Under the pieces are notes generated by a model. That model did no database searches and had not been told where the DNA came from. It worked only from the letters and a program-made list of their open reading frames with translations. This document shows, in pieces, positions 15,926 through 22,850 of a stretch of 64,000 bases of DNA. A program made the position numbers and the translations under genes. Source of the DNA: an uncultured Bacteroides sp. GTDB taxonomy: Bacteria > Bacteroidota > Bacteroidia > Bacteroidales > Bacteroidaceae. The stretch spans positions 1,302,001 through 1,366,000 of the forward strand of contig NZ_OY787466.1 of NCBI RefSeq assembly GCF_963678845.1. The letters run 5' to 3'. How positions within the stretch are numbered: position 1 is the stretch's first letter; every line of letters begins with the position of its first letter.

Positions 15926-16780
15926 ATGAAAGTAAAATTCGGGGCCTCAATCCTCTCATGGATTCCCCCAAAATGGACAGCAGAAGGCGGCTTGTACGCC
16001 ATACAGAAAACCGCTGCAGCAGGGTTCGATCTTTTAGAAATCCTTCTCCCTCCATCAATGGATATTGATACACAAAAAGTAAAGAAGCAGTTAAAGGATC
16101 ACAATCTCGAAGCAGTGTGCACCTTTAATCTTCCGGCCAGTTGTCACATACCTTTTTATCCTAAAGAAGCTACTTTAATGATGAAAACGATGCTCAACAA
16201 AACAGCCGATCTTGATCTGAATTTTATGGGAGGAGTGCTGCATAGCGGGATAGGAGTGTTCAGTGGTGAGCCAAAGACCGAAAAAGAAGAAGATACCGTT
16301 TGCGAGGTGTGGGCCGATGTGGCCGACTATGCTCAGAAACTTGGCATCACTATCGGCATAGAACCTATCAACCGCTACGAAAGTTACGTGTGTACTGGTG
16401 CAGAAGAAACCTTGCGAATGATTGAGCGTACCAAAGCCCCTAATCTGGCTTTGCATCTTGATACATTTCACATGAATATAGAAGAAGATAACTTCTACAA
16501 TCCGGTGATTTCCGCAGGCGAAAGGCTGAAGCATATCCACATGACAGAAAGCAACCGTGGTATGCTGGGCGAAGGAAATGTAGATTGGGACAGCCTGTTC
16601 CGCGGATTGTCAACCATAGACTTTACCGGAAATCTAGTTCTGGAAAACTTCACTTCGCAGGTAGAAGGCATGGCAAGTGCAGTTTCCTTGTGGAGACCTT
16701 CAAAATATGATGCAGACCATCTGGCAACAGGCAGTTTGCAGTTCATGAAAGCCAAAGCAGCTCAGTTCGGATTGTTGTAA
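15926..16780 (+). CDS. Ketose 3-epimerase-like TIM barrel (D-allulose/D-tagatose 3-epimerase family)
   Basis: The 284-residue protein belongs to the AP-endonuclease-2 type sugar isomerase/epimerase superfamily. Segments typical of D-tagatose/D-psicose 3-epimerases are IGIEPINRYES (catalytic Glu), LHLDTFHMNIEEDN (metal-binding Asp and His), HIHMTESNRGMLGEGNVDW and LVLENF (second catalytic Glu). It would interconvert ketohexoses at C3, for example fructose and allulose, or tagatose and sorbose. Hydroxypyruvate isomerase or another superfamily member is the alternative. It lies 18 nt after the porin gene. Its presence suggests the operon can feed rare ketoses to the fructokinase. Confidence 0.75.
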   Translation: MKVKFGASILSWIPPKWTAEGGLYAIQKTAAAGFDLLEILLPPSMDIDTQKVKKQLKDHNLEAVCTFNLPASCHIPFYPKEATLMMKTMLNKTADLDLNFMGGVLHSGIGVFSGEPKTEKEEDTVCEVWADVADYAQKLGITIGIEPINRYESYVCTGAEETLRMIERTKAPNLALHLDTFHMNIEEDNFYNPVISAGERLKHIHMTESNRGMLGEGNVDWDSLFRGLSTIDFTGNLVLENFTSQVEGMASAVSLWRPSKYDADHLATGSLQFMKAKAAQFGLL

Positions 16781-17216
16781 ACAAACGGAATAGAGAGATT
16801 TATGATACACTAATTTGGTAGTGGCATTGTATATAACGCTTGTTTTTTCTGTTTTTTAATGGATTAAAACTGCCGTTAAGAGTCTTAATCCTATTTTGTT
16901 AACATTACAGTTCATTCGGAGTGGATCAAAATAGTAGAATGCATTTAGTGTATAGATGAATTTGTTACAATAATAAAGCGTTATATCATCTTTTATTCTT
17001 TGATAAAAAGCAAATAAACAGGAACTTTATGGTAGTGTATACGTATGAAATATTGATAAGTTTAAAGAAGTATTTTGAAATCAGTGCTTACACTAAGGTA
17101 GAGTTGTCTGCAACTATCAAAACAGCATCTATACATCATATTATATGAGGTTGTTGTGGATTGTCAGGAGCACCTTAAAATAAGTAGGAGAGGTGGTATC
17201 ATAAGAAAAGAGAGGG
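16781..17216. other. Gene-less stretch after the ketose operon
   Basis: No supported gene. A 39-codon frame starts at 17029, and another short open run in a different frame follows it up to the IS; neither resembles a family I know. The last bases (17206-17215) are the first arm of a terminator split by the IS. Confidence 0.4.
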
Positions 17217-17283
17217 TTTTGGTGGAGGGCACTGAAAAAGTCTTTCAATTTTTCAGATTATCGTTCACGAGTCGATAAAATTC

Positions 17284-17320
17284 AAAATAGCCAAGCCCAG
17301 AAATCGGACTTGGCTATTTT
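17284..17320 (-). terminator. Terminator behind the transposase gene, IS copy 1
   Basis: AAAATAGCCAAG (17284-17295) pairs with CTTGGCTATTTT (17309-17320), a 12-bp stem with T-rich flanks on both strands. It is well placed to end the transposase transcript inside the element. Confidence 0.75.
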
Positions 17321-17418
17321 TCTATATTTCCTGAAAAATAAACTTGAAAGGGTTCGGATAGTCGTAAACATTGCTACATGGGCATTTTTCAGTTGATTTA
17401 CAGGGAAAATACGCCTTC

Positions 17419-18876
17419 TTAGATTAATTTGAGAATTCTCTTGACATTTGCAGCAAAAATGGCCATGGCGCCTTGAAGTTGCATGCATGTCAGGCCGTAT
17501 GACAATGCCCTATCATACCCGAAGACATTCTTAAGTTCCGCATTTTTAGCTTCTATCTTGTATCGTGATCTAGATTTGGCCCTAAATTCATCCGTTTCTT
17601 GAAAATCTATCTGGTGTTTATGTTCGTCAGATTTAATCCTGACCGAGTAGGTTTTCGTTTTTGCACCCTCTTTGTAACATCCTTGCCGCCTGCCACATAT
17701 CCGACATTTGTCAGTATTGAAGAAGTATACGATAAACTGATTCTTTCCTTGATTCTTTTTACCCTGCTTGGCACGCCGTATCGCCATATGCCCTGCAGGG
17801 CATACGAACATACCCGCATCCTTATTGAATTCAAAACTTTGCTCCGCCCGTCGGGAGCCTTGGCTTATGGCAGGATTAAGTTTTGCCACCAGTTCAAATC
17901 CTTTTTGCTCATCTTGAGCGAGCTGAATGTTGTTCTTTCCCGAATATGCGGTGTCTCCAATGACTGTTTCAACTTCCATGCCGTTGTTTCGGCTCTGTTC
18001 AACAAGTTCGGGTAATTGGGGACCGTCACCCTTCTCCCCGGAAGTGACTGTGGCGGCAGTGATTATACGTTCGTCACTCATGGCGATGTGTGTCTTATAG
18101 CCAAAGAACGACTTGTCCTGGCTTTTGTGTCCAACCCGTGCATCTTCATCTGTGGAGCTGACATAATGATCCTCGATATCTGAAAGCGTTTCCTTGAGCA
18201 TGTTCAGACGCTCTCTGACTTTGGGAACATTGACCAATGTCTCGTTGTCGGATACGACTTCAAACAACGCTTTGGTATAATCAAGCTCATGCTCCAGATC
18301 GTCATCTTCATTCTTCAGGGGCAAACCTTCTTTTATTGACTCCTCCACATCATAAAGGCTCTTGCGCAACTGCTTTGAACGAAGTCGCAAAATCTCGACA
18401 GGCGAATACGGGTTGCTCCGTGAACCGGTGTGTGTGGAATCAACAATAATGGTCTTTGACTTGATGATTCCCTTGTCTATTGCAATAGACACTGTCGTTC
18501 CTATAAGCAGATTCAACAAATCCTTGTCCTTCAAACGGAGTCGGCGAAACTTACACAAAGAACTTGGAGAGATCAATTCGGTTTCCTCGGGAGCCAGATC
18601 CAAAAAGTATTTGAATGAAAGATCATATCGCGAGCGTTCAACAACGTCCACGTCCGAAATATCAAAGATTGTCTTTAACAAAAGATATTTGAACATCCTG
18701 ATCGGGCACTCGGCCGTACGACCGTTATTCAGGCAGTATTTGTCCAGGAGTTCCTTATGGACGAAAGAGAAGTCTATCAGGTCGTTTATTTGACGCAATA
18801 GATTGTCCTGTGGAATAAGCAAATCGTATAGATCTGTGTAATTACTGAACGGTATGGCTTGTTGCAATGGAAGCAT
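17419..18876 (-). CDS. IS1182-family transposase, copy 1
   Basis: The 485-residue form beginning MLPLQQAIPFSNYTDLYDL is chosen; the frame can be read 15 codons further, but that would start inside the upstream terminator hairpin. The N-terminal DUF772-like domain (PIRMFKYLLLKTIFDISD) precedes the DDE nuclease domain: IIVDSTHTGS carries the first Asp, VIGDTAYSGKNN the second, and the Glu lies near RYKIEAKNAELKN. A Cys-rich insert (CRICGRRQGC) lies between, as in other family members. The protein would cut and join the IS ends. The frame is intact, so the copy is probably active or was recently so. Confidence 0.95.
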   Translation of the reverse strand: MLPLQQAIPFSNYTDLYDLLIPQDNLLRQINDLIDFSFVHKELLDKYCLNNGRTAECPIRMFKYLLLKTIFDISDVDVVERSRYDLSFKYFLDLAPEETELISPSSLCKFRRLRLKDKDLLNLLIGTTVSIAIDKGIIKSKTIIVDSTHTGSRSNPYSPVEILRLRSKQLRKSLYDVEESIKEGLPLKNEDDDLEHELDYTKALFEVVSDNETLVNVPKVRERLNMLKETLSDIEDHYVSSTDEDARVGHKSQDKSFFGYKTHIAMSDERIITAATVTSGEKGDGPQLPELVEQSRNNGMEVETVIGDTAYSGKNNIQLAQDEQKGFELVAKLNPAISQGSRRAEQSFEFNKDAGMFVCPAGHMAIRRAKQGKKNQGKNQFIVYFFNTDKCRICGRRQGCYKEGAKTKTYSVRIKSDEHKHQIDFQETDEFRAKSRSRYKIEAKNAELKNVFGYDRALSYGLTCMQLQGAMAIFAANVKRILKLI

Positions 18877-18904
18877 ATCGGATTGATTTATACTTATAAA
18901 GGTA

Positions 18905-18949
18905 TAAAAAAAACAGCACATATCCCAATCTTTTAATGGATATGTGCTG
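18905..18949 (-). terminator. Insulating terminator upstream of the transposase, IS copy 1
   Basis: On the minus strand a 12-bp perfect stem (arms 18914-18925 and 18938-18949, CAGCACATATCC and GGATATGTGCTG) is followed by eight T. It lies between the right IS end and the transposase start, so it would stop outside transcription from entering the transposase gene. Confidence 0.8.
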
Positions 18950-19179
18950 AGTAATTTAATTGCCGAAAAACCTAAAGAGCCAGTTTTTCAGTGCCCTCTT
19001 TTGGTGTCCTCTCTTTTTTCAATGGTTAGGGGATTTGGTTATTAAGTGAGATTTAATCTTACTTAATCTTAAACTGTGGTAAATATATGGTAAAATTATT
19101 TGGTAAACAAATTTATATTAAATTATTTTATTACTATTTATATAATTACATATATTATACAATTATATGATATTGTGAA

Positions 19180-19605
19180 TTACGTTTCTTTTAATGCTTT
19201 CAATATAATATCCTCAGTAAAGCTCATTGCGCATTTGGCTCCACAGCCCACTAATTCGTCGGGTGATTCAAATTTCTTATCAAGTTTTACTCCAACTAAT
19301 TTATTCTTATAGGCTTTACTTTGAGCAACTTCAAAGTTCTGCCAGTTCTTATAGCCAATTTCCGCATGATGCTTACTCTCTTTATTAGCTTCCTTTCCAA
19401 TTATTACAAATGTATAATCGGCTTGGCTAATTTTTCTGGTTAAAGCATCTTTTACTTTTGGTATATCTTCTTTCTTTATTTCATTTGGTGATAGGTTATT
19501 AAAACAAAATTCAAACTCAGAATTTGCATTCCATTCTTCTAAAAGATTTCTGTACTGCCGGTCATTGTCATGATCGAAACTAACGAAAACTTTCTTCTTT
19601 ACCAT
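19180..19605 (-). CDS. TIR-like (ThsB/DUF1863-type) domain protein
   Basis: The 141-residue protein is a single small alpha/beta domain beginning KKVFVSFDHDNDRQYRNLLEEW, the strand and helix pattern of the MTH538 TIR-like family, which includes ThsB of the Thoeris antiphage system. Supporting segments are ADYTFVIIGKEA and the KNWQNFEVAQSKAYKNKLVGVKL region, whose Glu92 occupies the place of the conserved catalytic Glu of TIR NADases. No ThsA-like effector lies in the window, so a defence role is only a possibility. It lies 68 nt after a UspA-like gene on the same strand and close to an IS copy. It may have been acquired by transfer. Confidence 0.7.
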   Translation of the reverse strand: MVKKKVFVSFDHDNDRQYRNLLEEWNANSEFEFCFNNLSPNEIKKEDIPKVKDALTRKISQADYTFVIIGKEANKESKHHAEIGYKNWQNFEVAQSKAYKNKLVGVKLDKKFESPDELVGCGAKCAMSFTEDIILKALKET

Positions 19606-19673
19606 TTCTATAAAATTTTAATTAATAAACTCGCAGCTGTTACACCGTGTCTGTTTACAAAAAACGGTTGTTG

Positions 19674-20114
19674 TCAGTCCTGTATCTTTAGTGGAACAAT
19701 GTAAAGTGGGATGGGGGTTCTCTTTAATACCGATTTTGCATCACTTCCCATAATAATATTTTCCAACCATCTTCTGCTATGAGTTCCCATCACAATAATA
19801 TCAACGCCCAAATCTCTGGCAGTTTCTAAGATTGTCTCGGCAATATCGCCTTCTTTCAGTACTGTGAGAATATGTTTATCGCCAAGGTGCTTCTTTGTAT
19901 TATCCAGAAACTTTTGAATTGCAATTTTTAAATCTTCAATGTAGCCAATGTGCATTTCATAAACAGAGGGACTGTCAATATAGTAATTGGGTCGTTCATG
20001 TAATACGTGCAATAATATTGCCTGAGCATTCATAGCTTTTGCCAATGCATAACCCTCTTCAGCAACTTTTTGTGCTGTTTCATCATAATCTATTGCTATC
20101 AATACTTTTTCCAT
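19674..20114 (-). CDS. Universal stress protein (UspA family)
   Basis: The 146-residue single-domain protein starts with the family strand KVLIAIDYDETAQKVAEEGYALA and ends with the nucleotide-binding region VDIIVMGTHSRRWLENIIMGSDAKSVLKRTPIPLYIVP. In ATP-binding members this segment reads G-x2-G-x9-G-S/T; here the second Gly is Ser, so ATP binding may be altered. Usp proteins are cytoplasmic and help cells survive starvation and other stress by mechanisms that are not well defined. It probably forms a pair with the TIR-like gene downstream. Confidence 0.9.
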   Translation of the reverse strand: MEKVLIAIDYDETAQKVAEEGYALAKAMNAQAILLHVLHERPNYYIDSPSVYEMHIGYIEDLKIAIQKFLDNTKKHLGDKHILTVLKEGDIAETILETARDLGVDIIVMGTHSRRWLENIIMGSDAKSVLKRTPIPLYIVPLKIQD

Positions 20115-20423
20115 CTTCTTCTGTTTTAAATTGTTGTTTCTATTCTTTTCTAATATAATTCCTAAGGTTTAAACAAATCTGTGTTTGGAAAGGTTGATAA
20201 AAGTTATAGTATTAGCATGTTTATTCGCTAAAAATGCTTAATAGGGTGTCATCTATCAGTAAAAAAAGAAGTGTTTTATAAAGAACCATTTTTATGGTGA
20301 AATATGTTTAATGTATATTTCTTTTTTTATCTAAAGAAATATTATCTTTGTTAAGTTAATGTGCTATTCAATAAGAGTAATATTTCTTATTGAATTTATG
20401 TGCTGAAGGAATAAAAAAAAACT
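20115..20423. promoter_or_regulatory. Divergent intergenic region between usp and the TonB-domain gene
   Basis: There is no gene in these 309 bp. On the plus strand TATCTTTG at 20343-20350 is a good -7 box, 74 nt before the TonB-domain gene; the expected -33 TTTG is absent. No equally good box was found for usp. Confidence 0.4.
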
Positions 20424-21269
20424 ATGAAAAAGACAACCTATCTAGTGCTTACATTTTTTATAATTAGCACTTCAATCTTTGCAAGTATAAAATTATTTTC
20501 AAACGTTCCAAATAGATTTATTCAGGTTGATGATACTATCCATCAGCGAAGTAGAATAGCTAAAAGAGGTTCTGTAACAGAAGTCTTTCCGCAATTTCCG
20601 GGAGGAGCCCATGCATTACGAAAATACATAAAAGAAAATCTTAAGTATCCCGAGATATCGGCAAGAAACAAAGTGCAGGGGACAGTAGAAATAAATTGTG
20701 TTGTGACCAAAACAGGAGTAATAGAGAAGGTTATTGTGATGACTTCTCTTGATCCATACTGTGATGCAGAAGCTGTTCGTCTGGTAAAGAATATGCCAAG
20801 ATGGATTCCCGGAAATATAAATGGAGTGCCCTCAGATATGCATCGTGTAATAGTTGTTGATTTCAAGAAAAACACAGATCAAAAAGTGGCCACAAATGCA
20901 GATTTCAATTCCATAGTTACATGTGGTGGAATAGAAAATAAATATTCAGAGACAATTTTTACAGTGGTGGAACAAATGCCACAATTCCACGGAGGACTAG
21001 TAGCCATGAAACAATTTATAGCTAAAAATATAAAATATCCTGAGCTATCAAAGAAATATAAAATTTCTGGCAATGTATATGTCCGATTTGTAGTTTCTAA
21101 AGATGGAAAACTTTGTGATGCTCAAATACTACGATCGCTAGATGCTTATTGTGATAAAGAAGCTCTTAGAGTGATTAGGAGTATGCCCAACTGGATTTCC
21201 GGTAAAACAAATGGGGTAAATGTTTCTGTTTATTATATTGTTCCGCTTACTTTTGCTTTGCCTTTATAA
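20424..21269 (+). CDS. Protein with two tandem TonB C-terminal domains
   Basis: The 281-residue protein has an N-terminal hydrophobic segment (residues 5-24) that could be a signal peptide or membrane anchor. Two copies of a TonB C-terminal-like domain follow, about residues 52-150 and 183-278. Each copy shows the same order of landmarks: FPGGAHALRKYI or FHGGLVAMKQFI, then KYPE, then GTVEINCVVTKTG or GNVYVRFVVSKDG, then MPRWIPG or MPNWISG. The Pro-rich linker and helix that let TonB contact ExbB/ExbD are lacking. It is more likely a periplasmic relative than an energy transducer for TonB receptors. It is the first gene of a same-direction group with two lipoproteins and a GH35 enzyme. Confidence 0.8.
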   Translation: MKKTTYLVLTFFIISTSIFASIKLFSNVPNRFIQVDDTIHQRSRIAKRGSVTEVFPQFPGGAHALRKYIKENLKYPEISARNKVQGTVEINCVVTKTGVIEKVIVMTSLDPYCDAEAVRLVKNMPRWIPGNINGVPSDMHRVIVVDFKKNTDQKVATNADFNSIVTCGGIENKYSETIFTVVEQMPQFHGGLVAMKQFIAKNIKYPELSKKYKISGNVYVRFVVSKDGKLCDAQILRSLDAYCDKEALRVIRSMPNWISGKTNGVNVSVYYIVPLTFALPL

Positions 21270-21291
21270 TAAAAATTATTTTAACTGAAAA

Positions 21292-22041
21292 ATGAAAATT
21301 ACTTTTAATATATTAGTAACAGTAGTTTTATTATCAACACTCTTTATTTGCAGTTGCAGGAATAAAACGTTGAATGCTGATAAGTATAACTTAACTATTG
21401 TATTTGATAGTAGTGTTAGTTTCTGCCTTTTATCAAATGCTTTTCTTACTAATAATCATGATACTTTAAGGGTTAAAAAAGTAGATTATGATTCGGTTAA
21501 AAAGGAAACTACTTTGTTTTGGGATAGTTTGAAAACAGGAGAGTATACTTATCACATTAAATCGGTTTTTGATTTTGATCAGAAAGCAAAGTTGGTATTG
21601 AAAACTGATACTATCATTAATTTAAAAAGTAAAATCAGGTATCAGTTTGTTGATTTAATATCTGAAAGTGACCTTTTAGATGCTGAAACTATCGCTTTTG
21701 CGTATCGTGCAACCGGATGTTATTATTATCTTGAAAACTATATGCTCAAAAAAGAACATCATGGTTATTATCTGTCAGGATCTTATAAAGATAACGGTGC
21801 TTTAGTAAGAGTAAATAAAAGGGTTTCATCTTCGATAGTTAGTAGTTTGAATCGTTTTCAAATAGAATCGAGCCAATGTCTTAGAAAAGAAATAAAGAAC
21901 AATATTGAACAATGGAGTACAATGACTGGTGAATTCTTTTTATTTGCTAAAAATAAAGTATTTTACATAAATAATAGTTCTCATTGTGAGTGTTTGCCTT
22001 ATTATACTTTTATAGACCAATATGTTAATAGAAAAAACTAA
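21292..22041 (+). CDS. Hypothetical lipoprotein 1
   Basis: The 249-residue protein has a lipoprotein-type leader: a hydrophobic stretch ends LFICSC near residues 17-22, so a Cys there could be lipidated. The rest has no family I recognise. A predicted beta-rich first half (LTIVFDSSVSFCLLSN, TLFWDSLKTGEYTYHIKSVFDF) resembles an immunoglobulin-like or DUF4249-type fold only vaguely. Several Cys residues are present in the second half, including a CECLP motif. It starts 22 nt after the TonB-domain gene and is 27 nt before the next lipoprotein gene, so the three are probably one transcript. Confidence 0.6.
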   Translation: MKITFNILVTVVLLSTLFICSCRNKTLNADKYNLTIVFDSSVSFCLLSNAFLTNNHDTLRVKKVDYDSVKKETTLFWDSLKTGEYTYHIKSVFDFDQKAKLVLKTDTIINLKSKIRYQFVDLISESDLLDAETIAFAYRATGCYYYLENYMLKKEHHGYYLSGSYKDNGALVRVNKRVSSSIVSSLNRFQIESSQCLRKEIKNNIEQWSTMTGEFFLFAKNKVFYINNSSHCECLPYYTFIDQYVNRKN

Positions 22042-22068
22042 TAGCAAATTATATAATCAAAACTTAAG

Positions 22069-22794
22069 ATGAATAAAGCATTAGTAAAATGGATTATTAC
22101 AAGTCTGATAATGACATTTCTTTTTTCTTCATGCAAGGAAAAGGTGCAGGATAATTATTATCCCAAACATACATCTGAATATTTATCTAAGCAACTTGAA
22201 ACTGCTTATAAAGAAAATGATTTGGTTCGTCTGAATGCTTTCTTTGAAGAATGGCACAAGTCTGTAAAACCGAATACTGATGAGTTTATCCATCAAAATA
22301 AGGTTTATACGGCTATTTATGATATTTACAAAGTGTTTTGTAAATTCAAGGGAAAATCAATGCATTTTGTTGTACAGAATCAAATTGATTATATGGTAGC
22401 TGACTCTGAACCTGACACAATTATGAACTTTAGACCACCAATTGAAAAATATAACGTAGTTTATCTCACAAAAGAATATAAAGAAGCGTTAATCAATTTT
22501 TCTTTAGAAAAGATATATAAAGAGAAAGGAGAATATGCTGCTAGTATTGATTTATATAATGAATCTAGTAGTAGAGCACAAAGATTATACCATTATATTT
22601 ATATTTCCGGACCTGGCTTTGGCTTTTCTTGGACCTTGGAATCATCTCCAATCCTTTCAAAAATCACTTTTAATAGAGAATTGACGCAAGCTATTGCACA
22701 TTATTATGGAGATTTTCAAGGAGGTGAAGTTACTTTTGAGAAAGTAAAGGATAAATGGGTGATGAAAGGTATGAAGAAAACGTATATGTCCTAA
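22069..22794 (+). CDS. Hypothetical lipoprotein 2
   Basis: The 241-residue protein has a lipoprotein leader ending MTFLFSSCKEK, with Cys22 as the likely lipidation site. The rest is rich in charged and aromatic residues, with helical segments (SEYLSKQLETAYKENDLVRL). No conserved domain is recognised; the text-book features of a glycosidase or SusD are absent. It belongs to the same-direction group with the TonB-domain protein and the GH35 gene, with 56 nt to the latter. Confidence 0.6.
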   Translation: MNKALVKWIITSLIMTFLFSSCKEKVQDNYYPKHTSEYLSKQLETAYKENDLVRLNAFFEEWHKSVKPNTDEFIHQNKVYTAIYDIYKVFCKFKGKSMHFVVQNQIDYMVADSEPDTIMNFRPPIEKYNVVYLTKEYKEALINFSLEKIYKEKGEYAASIDLYNESSSRAQRLYHYIYISGPGFGFSWTLESSPILSKITFNRELTQAIAHYYGDFQGGEVTFEKVKDKWVMKGMKKTYMS

Positions 22795-22850
22795 TTTATT
22801 CTTATCTTTCCGCAATAATTCGTTAATTCATAAATCTATCAGGCAAAAGA

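Larger units (their letters stand above)
17225..18998 (-). mobile_element. IS1182-family insertion sequence, copy 1 (1774 bp)
   Basis: The ends are GAGGGCACTGAAAAA at the left and its reverse complement at the right (15 identical terminal bases). Flanking direct repeats TTTTGGTG lie at 17217-17224 and 18999-19006. The element contains one transposase gene on the minus strand, a terminator behind it and a second terminator in front of it. A copy of the same length, apparently identical, is at 25877-27650. Confidence 0.95.
17206..19019 (+). terminator. Terminator hairpin split by IS copy 1
   Basis: AAAAGAGAGG (17206-17215) and CCTCTCTTTT (19008-19017) are perfect complements. With the IS and one target duplication removed, they face each other across a 10-nt loop, GTTTTGGTGT, and are followed by a run of T (to 19019). 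The loop contains the target duplication TTTTGGTG. Confidence 0.7.

Noticed and set aside
17029..17148. 39-codon frame in the gap before IS copy 1
   Set aside because: No recognisable family, no promoter and no conserved neighbour; probably chance, or a decayed remnant that I cannot support.
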